From: an uncultured Faecalicatena sp.
GTDB taxonomy: Bacteria > Bacillota > Clostridia > Lachnospirales > Lachnospiraceae
Assembly (NCBI GenBank): GCA_948468385.1
Contig: CAOKHZ010000003.1
Coordinates: 62,001 to 126,000, forward strand
Length of the DNA: 64,000 bases
Reading direction: 5' to 3'
Below the pieces are notes generated by a model, which worked only from the letters and a program-made list of their open reading frames with translations, was not told the DNA's origin and did no database searches. This document shows positions 7,469 through 15,227 of this stretch, one piece after another. Positions within the stretch are counted from its first letter, which is position 1. Each line of letters starts with the position of its first letter. The position numbers and the translations under genes were made by a program.

Positions 7469-8734
7469 TTACTTTGTCAATTCCATAAATATATTTGCAT
7501 TTATTTTCTGCTGCCTGCGAAGCCAGTATCCGGCAATCAGCGAGGACAACATCGTTGTCAAAATCAGTACCGTGAAAAATTCCACGCTGATAATCTTGTA
7601 AGAATACGCCACCGTCGCCAGCACGATGCCGGGACCCCCGCGGGCATTCATCGTAACCGCAAAATTGATTTTCGTCGCCCGGTTCAAATCCGTAAACTGT
7701 AAAAGGATTAGCGTTCCAATCGCCTCCAGGCCAAACGCGATGGCGAAAAACACGGAAAACCTGACTGCTGAAAAATCATGGATGATGTTTAGCTGAATAC
7801 CCACCAGCGCAAAATAAATCGGAATAAAGAACGAGAACATAAAGTTCCCTAAAGATTCCATTCTGTTTTTCGTCTCATCGTCCACGCCCGCGACCGCTTT
7901 CACAATATATCCGACAAGGAACGACGAATACATGATATTGATTCCCAACTTGTACAACAGTGCCGCGACCAGAAGTAGCGCCGCAAAACTAATGGTGTAA
8001 AAGTCAATCGGCCTAAACTTTCTCTTCCATGTATGTACATGATCCGAAACAAGCTTCACGACCACGAACAAGCCCAGCGTCACGACCACGACCGCCAGCA
8101 TCTCCAAAAGCCTGATTTCCCCCGTCGTCGCAATCCGGGTGGCAGCATTTAGCAGAATCCACAAGCACAAATCCTGAAACGTGGAAACTGTCAGCACGGT
8201 ATCCGAAAACTTGGTATTCATAATTCCCATGTCAAAGAAAATCTTGGAAATCACGGGGATTGACGTAATCGCCACCCCTATGGCAAATACCAGGCCGAAA
8301 GACACCTCGTTTCCCAACTCCCCGATAAAATATTTCTGAAACATGGAAATAAATGGAATCGCGCCCGCCATCGGCAAAACCGTCGCTCCGACAAAGACGC
8401 AGCCAATCGTCCTCACATTTTTCTTGTCAAACTCAATCTTCGTGTTATAGCCGGATAAAAACATCAGGAAAATAAGCCCCAGCTGATAAAAAATATTCAG
8501 CACCTTTCCCTCCTGCTCATACGCCATAAATACCTTTCCCATAATGTCGGGCGCAAAGAAATACAAACAGCTCCCGCCCCAAAGCATTCCCCCGATAATC
8601 TCCCCAACCACTCTCGGTGCCTTTATTTTCTCAAACAAGCTTCCGAAGACATATGCCCCGGACAACAAAAGCGCCAGCGCTATCAGGGTAATAATAATCT
8701 CTTGTTCCGATAACGTTTCCAAATGCATTTTCAT
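7469..8734 (-). CDS. CPA2-type cation/proton antiporter, membrane protein
   Basis: Predicted Na+(K+)/H+ exchanger with about 12 hydrophobic segments starting at IIITLIALALLLSGAYVFG. Family features include GEIIGGMLWGG near the second helix, GLIFLMFLSGYNTKIE, an AIGVAITSIPVISKIFFDMG segment followed by STFQDL (the conserved acidic residue of the transport path), and MNARGGPGIVLATVAY late in the protein. There is no cytoplasmic TrkA-N domain, so it is the short form. The start at ATG 8734 is preferred over the upstream TTG because GAGGGAAAGG precedes it. Its own promoter is at 8837-8865. Why it accompanies glycan genes is unclear. Confidence 0.88.
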   Translation of the reverse strand: MKMHLETLSEQEIIITLIALALLLSGAYVFGSLFEKIKAPRVVGEIIGGMLWGGSCLYFFAPDIMGKVFMAYEQEGKVLNIFYQLGLIFLMFLSGYNTKIEFDKKNVRTIGCVFVGATVLPMAGAIPFISMFQKYFIGELGNEVSFGLVFAIGVAITSIPVISKIFFDMGIMNTKFSDTVLTVSTFQDLCLWILLNAATRIATTGEIRLLEMLAVVVVTLGLFVVVKLVSDHVHTWKRKFRPIDFYTISFAALLLVAALLYKLGINIMYSSFLVGYIVKAVAGVDDETKNRMESLGNFMFSFFIPIYFALVGIQLNIIHDFSAVRFSVFFAIAFGLEAIGTLILLQFTDLNRATKINFAVTMNARGGPGIVLATVAYSYKIISVEFFTVLILTTMLSSLIAGYWLRRQQKINANIFMELTK

Positions 8735-8836
8735 CCCAACCTTTCCCTCAGACAATTCAAACCGTCATACGGTCATGCTTGCCAACGACTATGCCTGCCC
8801 CGCCGTTTCGTTCAGACCGTGTGCCGATGCTAAAAA

Positions 8837-8865
8837 AGTATAGAAAAAAAATACCGCAAATTCAA
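8837..8865 (-). promoter_or_regulatory. Sigma-A promoter of the antiporter gene
   Basis: Minus strand TTGAAT, a 17-base spacer and TATACT, about 100-130 bp before the antiporter start. Confidence 0.7.
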
Positions 8866-8887
8866 GTAATTTTTACCTTATTTAGCC

Positions 8888-8939
8888 GTTCTCTTAGAAA
8901 GTGGATAAAATTATAATTTGGGCGTTTTCTTAGAAAACG
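8888..8939. promoter_or_regulatory. Two TTCTTAGAA-type palindromic boxes, possible operator
   Basis: GTTCTCTTAGAAAG (8888-8901) and CGTTTTCTTAGAAAACG (8923-8939) repeat the core TCTTAGAAA about 34 bp apart, upstream of the -35 of the antiporter promoter. The second is a near-perfect palindrome. It may be a regulator site, or the second box may form a weak hairpin after the gene ending at 8946. Confidence 0.4.
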
Positions 8940-8945
8940 AAAAAA

Positions 8946-9911
8946 TCACTGCACCGCCTCTCCCAGATATCGTCCAATCCGGGCGATGAACCGCAGCACG
9001 TCCTCCTTCATTTCATCAGGAAAAGCCGCCAATACCGGTGCCGTCTCAAAACTTAGCACCTTGTCAAACTTGATATTCGCAAGCCCCCGCCGAAACCCCT
9101 CCCAATCAGTGGACGGCATGTTCTCCCTTGTCCTCGTAAATGTAAACGGTATCTGGTGCAAGTCGCCTATTCCGTCATTATCATGAACGTGAAACACTTT
9201 CAGCCGATAATCCAACGTGGTCATAAACTTTTCAAAATCAATCCCCACCAGATTGGCATGCCCCGTATCGAAACAAAATCCAAGCACTTGTGCATGGTAC
9301 TTCTCATTGACACGGTCAATTCTCTCCGCCGCCTTTTTCGCGTCACAGCACGGCCCCTCGACCAAGCGTCCTCCTACGGACTCATACAAGTTTTCCATGC
9401 ATATCGTAATCCCCAGTTCCTTTGCCAACGGCGCGATTGCATCTATAAACGTCTGCGTACGCTCCCACTCGGCCTCCTCCGCCCCAAGACGGCGGGCAAG
9501 CTTGAAACCATGAATCACGATGTACGGGCATTCCAAGAAATGACAAACATGCAAACTTTTTGGCGCGACCTCGTTCCATAAATACGCATTCCATTTTGCA
9601 TCCCCTCTGGGAACATAAACCGGATATGGCATGTGCATTTGGTGGATCATAATGCCTGCCGCCCGCGCGCCCCGTTTATGCGGCGCGAAAAAACGCTCCA
9701 ACTCTGGAACGGATTGCGAAAAAAACGCGTGCTCATGCCCCGCCGGGGCATATGTTAAGGAACGCCCCTGGTTATATATCGTCGTATTATTCAAATACGA
9801 GTTCAAACTAAAGTCCGCACAAGAAAAGCCTGCGGACGCAAGCAATGCAAATCCTTCTTCAGGACAATCATCATATATGACATTCTTTGTCTGCACTCCA
9901 ATATCAAGCAT
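8946..9911 (-). CDS. TIM-barrel sugar isomerase/epimerase family protein
   Basis: Member of the xylose-isomerase-like (AP endonuclease 2) barrel family that acts on sugars or polyols with divalent metal. Expected ligand motifs are present: CMENLYE, CFDTGHAN, FHVHDNDG and FETAPV. The start is taken at ATG 9911, four bases after GGAGGG; upstream ATGs in frame (9938, 9935, 9923) lack good ribosome sites. Product about 321 residues. The next gene upstream (9975-11258) is a degenerate paralogue, so the two probably arose by duplication. Substrate unknown; a role in making a glycan precursor is inferred only from location. Confidence 0.8.
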   Translation of the reverse strand: MLDIGVQTKNVIYDDCPEEGFALLASAGFSCADFSLNSYLNNTTIYNQGRSLTYAPAGHEHAFFSQSVPELERFFAPHKRGARAAGIMIHQMHMPYPVYVPRGDAKWNAYLWNEVAPKSLHVCHFLECPYIVIHGFKLARRLGAEEAEWERTQTFIDAIAPLAKELGITICMENLYESVGGRLVEGPCCDAKKAAERIDRVNEKYHAQVLGFCFDTGHANLVGIDFEKFMTTLDYRLKVFHVHDNDGIGDLHQIPFTFTRTRENMPSTDWEGFRRGLANIKFDKVLSFETAPVLAAFPDEMKEDVLRFIARIGRYLGEAVQ

Positions 9912-9974
9912 CATTCCCTCCATCTCCCTACGCATCATAACGATTCACGGACTACAAAACCAAACTTCCCCTCG

Positions 9975-11258
9975 TCAATCCCTTCCGAACGGCAAATACT
10001 CATCATTAAAATATTCTATAGGGTTCTCAAGCCCCATGTCCCGTAACTGTTCCGCAATTTCACCATAATAAATATTACATATAAAAATGGCACAATCCCT
10101 CGGCAATTTCTTCAACTCCTCCGGGTTTTTCACCACAAGCCCCTCAAACTCCGTATCCCACAGTCTCTTATTATTATCACACGTAAAGAGCGGCGGAAAC
10201 TCGCCACCATAATATTTCATATAATTGCGACACATGTTTCCCGCACCAAAAAGTACGCGGCTTTCATACTTCGCCAGAACTCGCCTCTGCCCAACCTGCC
10301 ACTTAAAATAGTCTCCCATGGACTTCGCGAAATCCAAATATTTCGTGCGCAGCACTCCCGGCATCACGCAAAACGAATCGGAAAAACTCAAAATGACCAT
10401 CCCGTCAAAGTCAATGTCCCGAAGCCCGCATATCAGCCCCCGCCAATCCGTTCGCGACCCAAACGCGCCCGCGTTTGCAAAAGGTAAAAGCGAAGCCTCC
10501 GCACGACCGTCATTATCTCGAAGAACCACCGCTTTCAGACGGCTGCCAAGCGCTTGGACAAACTCGTACATATTTTGCCCGCAAATATTACAAACACCCA
10601 CGTCTAGGCAAAACCCAAACGTCAGCAAGTCCGTTTTCGCGCCCCTCGATTGCCCCGTCTTCCCGCCTTGTTCCGACATTGTCCGCTGCATTTTCGCGCC
10701 TCCCGATTGCCCCGCCTTCCCGTCTTGTCGCTGCACTGCCGGTGTCGCCCCCGCCCCCGCGTTCAACATGTCAAGAAGTTCCGCGGCCTCTTTCGCATCG
10801 CAGAACGTTCCACGCACCAGATGGCCGTTCACGTCCTTGCATTCATTTTTCAAAAGCAACGTGATGCCATTTTCTCTAGCGACGGCCGCCAACCTTTGAT
10901 ATCCTGCCGCCTGAACTGCCGAATCCCCGTTACTTGTCACTTTTATGGGAAATGCGGGAATAATCAGACCTGGACAACCTATCTTTCCACATGTCCGGAT
11001 ACACTTTTCCGTCAATCGCAACAAAAATTCATTCGAACACGCACGCCCTTCGTTCGCCCACATGTCAGGCGCAATCGCACCCGAAACGCACATGCCATTT
11101 TTATCAAATTCTGCACATACACGGTCTAATATCTGGTCGTCCCACCACGTCGAAAAATCCATCACGATATTCTCAACCCCGGCACGCGCCATAACAGACG
11201 CCCCACGTCCTGGACTGTCAATATTTACAATGCCCTTTGACGAATACACAACATTCAT
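9975..11258 (-). CDS. Degenerate TIM-barrel paralogue with C-terminal Rossmann module
   Basis: The first ~320 residues follow the same barrel as the neighbouring gene. The metal ligands are altered: DTGHAN is DVGVCN, HVHDN is VVLRDN and FETA is SFSD, so isomerase activity is doubtful. Residues about 185-215 are an inserted low-complexity loop made by a 57-bp-period duplication. The C-terminal ~95 residues (VLFGAGNMCRNYMKYY, CDNNKRLWD) are the Rossmann-like module shared by many proteins in this window. The start is ATG 11258 after AAAGGA; a TTG three codons upstream is possible. Transcribed from the divergent region 11259-11636. Confidence 0.72.
   Translation of the reverse strand: MNVVYSSKGIVNIDSPGRGASVMARAGVENIVMDFSTWWDDQILDRVCAEFDKNGMCVSGAIAPDMWANEGRACSNEFLLRLTEKCIRTCGKIGCPGLIIPAFPIKVTSNGDSAVQAAGYQRLAAVARENGITLLLKNECKDVNGHLVRGTFCDAKEAAELLDMLNAGAGATPAVQRQDGKAGQSGGAKMQRTMSEQGGKTGQSRGAKTDLLTFGFCLDVGVCNICGQNMYEFVQALGSRLKAVVLRDNDGRAEASLLPFANAGAFGSRTDWRGLICGLRDIDFDGMVILSFSDSFCVMPGVLRTKYLDFAKSMGDYFKWQVGQRRVLAKYESRVLFGAGNMCRNYMKYYGGEFPPLFTCDNNKRLWDTEFEGLVVKNPEELKKLPRDCAIFICNIYYGEIAEQLRDMGLENPIEYFNDEYLPFGRD
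10634..10728. repeat. Two 38-bp near-identical direct repeats inside a CDS
   Basis: Copies at 10634-10671 and 10691-10728 start TTTTCGCGCC and differ at a handful of bases. The 57-bp period keeps the frame and encodes GQSGGAK / GQSRGAK units in the barrel insertion. Confidence 0.8.
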
Positions 11259-11316
11259 GTTTTCCAATTCCTTTCCTAAAAATAAAAAGATATTTCGAGC
11301 GCACTCCGCTTCTTCT

Positions 11317-11382
11317 GTTTATTGAATTTAAGCATTATGTTTATTGAACTTATGCATTGTGTTTATTGAATTCATGCATTAA
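11317..11382. repeat. Three tandem 22-bp direct repeats
   Basis: Units at 11317-11338, 11339-11360 and 11361-11382 share GTTTATTGAAyTyATGCATT with one to three differences each. They lie in the 378-bp divergent spacer between the degenerate TIM-barrel gene (-) and the GDP-fucose synthase gene (+), upstream of the latter's promoter. A binding array for a regulator is possible. Confidence 0.8.
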
Positions 11383-11394
11383 AACTTCCAATTT

Positions 11395-11439
11395 CATTCG
11401 GGCATTTTCATTGTTACTTTTCATTCCGGCATTTTCATT
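11395..11439. repeat. Pair of 18-bp direct repeats in the same spacer
   Basis: CATTCGGGCATTTTCATT (11395-11412) and CATTCCGGCATTTTCATT (11422-11439) differ at one base and are 27 bp apart, directly after the 22-bp repeats. Confidence 0.75.
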
Positions 11440-11456
11440 CGGTTTTCAAAAACGTA

Positions 11457-11485
11457 TTGCTAATTGTTATATGATATCATATAAT
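11457..11485 (+). promoter_or_regulatory. Promoter of fcl with palindrome over the -10 box
   Basis: TTGCTA (11457-11462), a 17-base spacer and TATAAT (11480-11485). An 18-bp perfect palindrome TTATATGATATCATATAA (11467-11484) overlaps the -10 box, a good position for a repressor site. The leader to the start codon is about 145 bases and shows no convincing gene. Confidence 0.55.
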
Positions 11486-11636
11486 AAAAAAATGGGTTCC
11501 CGCACGTCGGATTCCATGATTGTTGCCGAATTCGACTCCATAATGAAAAGCGGGACAAGACACTGGGCAAAACGGAGTTTGCCTTTGCCATGGAACGCCA
11601 CATGTTTTATGGCAAATATCAAGGAGGAAAATCACA

Positions 11637-12578
11637 ATGGAAAAAAATGCAAAAATTTACGTTTCCGGCCATTGCGGCATGGTGGGTTCCGCCATCGTCC
11701 GTGAGTTAAAACGCCAAGGTTACACCAATATCCTCACCCGTACCCACAAGGAATTGGATCTCTGCCGCCAAGATGACGTGGAAAATTTCTTCGCAACCGA
11801 GAAACCCGACTACGTATTTCTCGCCGCCGGAAAGGTGGGCGGCATCGTGGCCAACCAAAACGCCTTGGCCGACTTCATGTACGACAACATGATTTTGGAA
11901 ATGAACGTGATTCACTCCGCCTGGCAAAATGGATGTAAAAAGCTGGAATTCCTTGGTTCCTCGTGCATTTATCCCCGCATGGCACCCCAACCGATGAAGG
12001 AAGGCTGCCTATTGACCTCGGAATTGGAAAAAACAAACGAAGCATATGCGCTGGCAAAAATCTCCGGCCTAAAATACTGCGAGTTCCTAAACAAGCAATA
12101 TGGCACGGATTACATTTCCGTCATGCCAACCAACCTTTACGGCCCGAACGACAACTATCATCCTACGCATAGCCACGTCCTTCCATCATTTATCCGCCGT
12201 TTTCACGAGGCGAAAATAAACGGTTTGGCGGAAGTGACTTGCTGGGGTAACGGTTCGCCGCTTCGCGAATTTTTGTATGTGGACGACCTTGCCAACCTTT
12301 GCGTGTTCCTGATGAATAACTATTCTGGAGACGAAACGGTCAACGCGGGCACCGGGAAAGAATTGTCCATCAAGGAACTTTCCGAACTGATTGCCAAAGT
12401 TGTCGGTTATAAAGGAACCATTAAGTGGGACGTCTCGAAGCCCAATGGCACTCCCCGGAAACTGCTTGACGTAAGCAAGGCCACGCGTCTTGGCTGGACT
12501 TACAAGACCGAACTGGAAGACGGAATCCGCCTTGCCTATAAAGATTTCTTAAATAACCCGACTCGTACGGAGCGCTGA
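11637..12578 (+). CDS. fcl: GDP-L-fucose synthase (GDP-4-keto-6-deoxymannose epimerase/reductase)
   Basis: Short-chain dehydrogenase that converts GDP-4-keto-6-deoxy-D-mannose to GDP-L-fucose with NADPH. GHCGMVGSAIVREL is the dinucleotide loop; the catalytic set is S (GSSCIYP), Y and K in YALAKISGLKYCE. SSCIYPRMAPQPMKE and PTNLYGPNDNY are characteristic of this subfamily. Length (313 residues) is normal. AAGGAGG lies 8 bases before the ATG. No GDP-mannose 4,6-dehydratase is in the window, so the substrate must come from elsewhere. It stands alone on the plus strand, with its own promoter and terminator. Confidence 0.95.
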   Translation: MEKNAKIYVSGHCGMVGSAIVRELKRQGYTNILTRTHKELDLCRQDDVENFFATEKPDYVFLAAGKVGGIVANQNALADFMYDNMILEMNVIHSAWQNGCKKLEFLGSSCIYPRMAPQPMKEGCLLTSELEKTNEAYALAKISGLKYCEFLNKQYGTDYISVMPTNLYGPNDNYHPTHSHVLPSFIRRFHEAKINGLAEVTCWGNGSPLREFLYVDDLANLCVFLMNNYSGDETVNAGTGKELSIKELSELIAKVVGYKGTIKWDVSKPNGTPRKLLDVSKATRLGWTYKTELEDGIRLAYKDFLNNPTRTER

Positions 12579-12599
12579 CATCGACAAAAGGCGACGAAC

Positions 12600-12630
12600 T
12601 GGCGATTTGGGCTTATCTGCCAAATCGCCA
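12600..12630 (+). terminator. Stem-loop terminator after fcl
   Basis: Perfect 11-bp stem TGGCGATTTGG / CCAAATCGCCA with a 9-base loop, 21 bp after the stop codon. The downstream sequence AAAGATATTTT gives only a short T run. Confidence 0.7.
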
Positions 12631-12657
12631 AAAGATATTTTGGACAACACTTACTAT

Positions 12658-13436
12658 TCACTTTTCTATTCCGTATTGCTTATATAATTTCTGACGATAG
12701 CCTTCGTCATCTGCCGCACGAGATAAGATTTCCACTTGTCCGTCCTTAAGTAAAATCTGCGTAAGCCGGGCAAACAAAAGCTCCCCCTCTCTTCGTCCTT
12801 CTGCAATCATATCCGTAATCGCCTTGCACATATTCACTTTCCCACCTTTCTTATCCTGGTATTTTTTCTTGATCTCTTTTAATTCGCCGGATTTTGACAT
12901 GCAACTTATCATGTCATATGCCTGCTCATTCAAATCTGAAAACGCGCTCTTATTTGCTTGTACATATTCTGCCAGCTTTTTCTTATCTGTTGCATATTTC
13001 AAAAACTCAAATACTTGCCGTATGTCCGTACGAAACCGTTCCGTATCCGGATAATCTCTGACCTCCAGCAATTCCATCGGATAATCCGCTATCTTGTTTT
13101 TCAAACATTCTGGAACATCTGACAATTCCATCATGTCCTTCAAACTTCTCGGTCCATCCCATGGTTTTGTTCCAAAATATAAGACGAGTGTCAATGATGG
13201 AATCAATTTATCTGTTTTTGCAAATCCCGATAAAAATTCTGCACCACATCCCGAATTACAAACCCGCCCTCCAACCTCTGGCCATTACGTCTCGTCTGCG
13301 CAATGACTCGATTTCTTTCCTGCACGTTTTCGGGTTTTACCACCTGCTCTCCACCAAACAAATAGCCATTCAGCAAATCCGCGAACCGCTCAGGTTCTTC
13401 AAAATACTCGATGGATACTACATCTTTTTCCTGCAT
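12658..13436 (-). pseudogene. Rpn-family (PD-(D/E)XK transposase-like nuclease) remnant
   Basis: The intact N-terminal start (MQEKDVVSIEYFEEPERFADLL, ATG at 13436 after AGGAGG) runs to RDVVQNFYRDLQK and then hits a stop at 13203. The next frame carries the C-terminal half (DKLIPSLTLVLYFG to ILSRAADDEGYRQKLYKQYG). Restoring one A in the A5 tract just before 13207 joins the frames. Compared with the family as I know it, about 60 residues between RDVV and FYRD, which should hold the catalytic IENQ motif, are also missing. Frameshift plus deletion indicates a dead gene. Related C-terminal sequence recurs at 53885-54120. Confidence 0.8.
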
Positions 13437-13539
13437 ACGTCCTCCTTTTTGAGGAAACTTCCTCGCCGGAAATGCAACTTCGGCCATCCTTTAGGCGAAC
13501 GTAAGACAATGCCCTTTTGCTTTCCTGCCAACCTCGAAA

Positions 13540-13790
13540 TTCCCTCTGCTTTTTTCTGTTGATTGATTTTAAGCATTGAAATTTCCAAGATTGCAGTGTT
13601 GCAAGTTGCATGAATGTCATGGATCATACCGTTCATACCCCAACATCTCACGAGGTAATCTGCCTCCCCCGCCCAGTCCATGACATCATGACATAAGAAA
13701 CGCAAAAACGATTTCAGATATCCAGAAAAGTAATGCTTACAAAAACTATACCATTCTTCATAAGCATTGTAAAGTCCATATTTCACATGA
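13540..13790 (-). repeat. Dispersed repeat, copy A
   Basis: Reverse strand of this segment matches 53640-53885 (+) closely, e.g. TTTTCTGGATATCTGAAATC and ATGACATTCATGCAACTTGC in both. Copy A contains an open frame reading MKYGLYNAYEEWYSFCKHYF; copy B has a stop early in that frame. Both copies abut an Rpn-family C-terminal fragment, so this is probably part of a mobile or recombining unit rather than a gene. Confidence 0.7.
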
Positions 13791-13837
13791 AATCATGAAC
13801 ATTGTTGTTACAATCCAACCCGCTCCCGCCACTCCCT

Positions 13838-14086
13838 TCATACCTTATTCTGCACAATCTTATATACCCTCGATATACTCAGCTCATACTTTTTCGCTAG
13901 GTCGCTTATCTCATAATTTCCACTATAAAAGTCCGCCTTCAATAAGGCGTTTCTGGCTTCCTTGTCCTGCCACGCGTGATTTTCTGGGAAATATACCGTC
14001 GCCCCCGCCAATTCGCCGACAACCAACGTGTAACTTTCTTCCCCAATTAATTCCCTTAAACGTTCCAACGCTTCTTTTGAATTCAT
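13838..14086 (-). CDS. Small Mor-like helix-turn-helix protein
   Basis: An 82-residue protein. The N-terminal half (IGEESYTLVVGELAGATVYFPE) and C-terminal HTH (EISDLAKKYELSISRVYKIV) resemble the Mor transcription-activator family, a common small regulator in Firmicutes. GGAAGGAAATGAA places the start at 14086. It follows the ATP sulfurylase gene by 12 bp, so it is probably co-transcribed with it, which would put a regulator at the end of the sulfation cluster. Confidence 0.7.
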   Translation of the reverse strand: MNSKEALERLRELIGEESYTLVVGELAGATVYFPENHAWQDKEARNALLKADFYSGNYEISDLAKKYELSISRVYKIVQNKV

Positions 14087-14098
14087 TTCCTTCCAATC

Positions 14099-15157
14099 CT
14101 ATTCGATAAACACCTTTCCACATTTCAGAATGGCGTCAAAAATCTCCTGCCGCATCATGATTTCATCCGGAATCCTGCCGTCTCCTATGTATTTGCGAAT
14201 AATCGTCCCGCTGATTTCAACCCGGTTCGTCTCATAATGCCCGCACGTATTGTCCGTCACGATTTGCTTGCATTTCGTGCAATAATACGGCTCCCGGGTC
14301 AATAGTAATTCAATCCCAAGGTCGTGTTCTTCAGAGAGCTTCCTTGCCAACGCGTGCGCGTCATAAGCCCCATAATAACCGCCAACCCCCGCATGATCGC
14401 GCCCGATGATAAAATGCGTGCAACCTAGATTCCGCCGAATGATGGCATGAAATACGGCCTCGCGCGGTCCGGCGTAACGCATCTGCGTTTTAAGCCCCGC
14501 CATGTACACCTTGTCCGAAGGGTAAAATTCCTTTATCATTGCCTCATAAGCGGCAATCACCGCCTCCTCGGTAAAGTCACCCTTTTTCTTCCAGCCGGTA
14601 ATCGGGTTGATGAACAACCCGTCACAGACCTCCAGCCCCAGCCGCTGAATGTGCTCATGCGCCTTGTGAACCGGATTCCTCGTCTGGAAGCCCACAACGG
14701 TTTTCCACCCTTTCTCTCTAAAAATCCGTTTCGTCTCTTCCGGCTTTAAGGCTCCGTCAAGCAACTCACGTTTAAGCAACTTCGTTTTTCCCCCGACACG
14801 ATATGGACTTCTCTCGTGCTCCTTTCTCACGCCCGGATGCGCGTCCTCCAAAGTGCCAAATACCTTCTCGATATCCGCGTCCGTCATCTCATACTTGTCC
14901 TCCACGTCAATGGAAGCCACCGCCTCGCCGCCAAACAGCAACTCCAGCGTTTGGCAAGGTTCTGCGTCATATACCTCCTTGGGCACGTCCAGCGTCACCG
15001 GTATCGTGAACACCTCCCTGTTTGCCATCGTGCAATGCTCGATGACGGAACGAAAATCCCGCGTCCGCATAAAGCCGTCAAGCGGGTACAAAAGCCCCGT
15101 TTCTATGTTGATAATGTCTTGTAACGCCTCCTCGTTAATTTCCACTTGTAAGTTCAT
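14099..15157 (-). CDS. sat: Sulfate adenylyltransferase (ATP sulfurylase, Sat type)
   Basis: Makes adenosine 5'-phosphosulfate from ATP and sulfate. The 352-residue protein has the family motifs QTRNPVHKAHE (ATP site), IIGRDHAGVG and EISGTIIRKYIGDGRIPDE, and a CTKC...TCGH metal-binding segment as in homodimeric bacterial/archaeal enzymes. The start is ATG 15157, seven bases after GAGGAGG; further in-frame codons upstream lack a site. It is the last large gene of the long minus-strand glycan run, 70 bp after the CitC-like fusion and near cysC. No APS/PAPS reductase or sulfite reductase is in the window, so PAPS supply for sulfotransferases is the better explanation than assimilation. Confidence 0.95.
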   Translation of the reverse strand: MNLQVEINEEALQDIINIETGLLYPLDGFMRTRDFRSVIEHCTMANREVFTIPVTLDVPKEVYDAEPCQTLELLFGGEAVASIDVEDKYEMTDADIEKVFGTLEDAHPGVRKEHERSPYRVGGKTKLLKRELLDGALKPEETKRIFREKGWKTVVGFQTRNPVHKAHEHIQRLGLEVCDGLFINPITGWKKKGDFTEEAVIAAYEAMIKEFYPSDKVYMAGLKTQMRYAGPREAVFHAIIRRNLGCTHFIIGRDHAGVGGYYGAYDAHALARKLSEEHDLGIELLLTREPYYCTKCKQIVTDNTCGHYETNRVEISGTIIRKYIGDGRIPDEIMMRQEIFDAILKCGKVFIE

Positions 15158-15227
15158 GTATAGCCTCCTCGTTCTGCCATTCAAAAAACCACCTTGCACG
15201 CTTAAAGCACCTCAAATCCACTCATTT

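Noticed and set aside
11501-11704. Open frame starting MGSRTSDSMIVAEFDS in the fcl leader
   Set aside because: No ribosome site, overlaps the true fcl start in another frame, no recognisable family.
13203-13210. Programmed frameshift at the A5 tract in the Rpn remnant
   Set aside because: The catalytic core is also missing, so decay is the simpler explanation.
13418-13786. Frame beginning MKYGLYNAYEEWYSF
   Set aside because: Part of the dispersed repeat; the second copy has an early stop, so it is not kept as protein.
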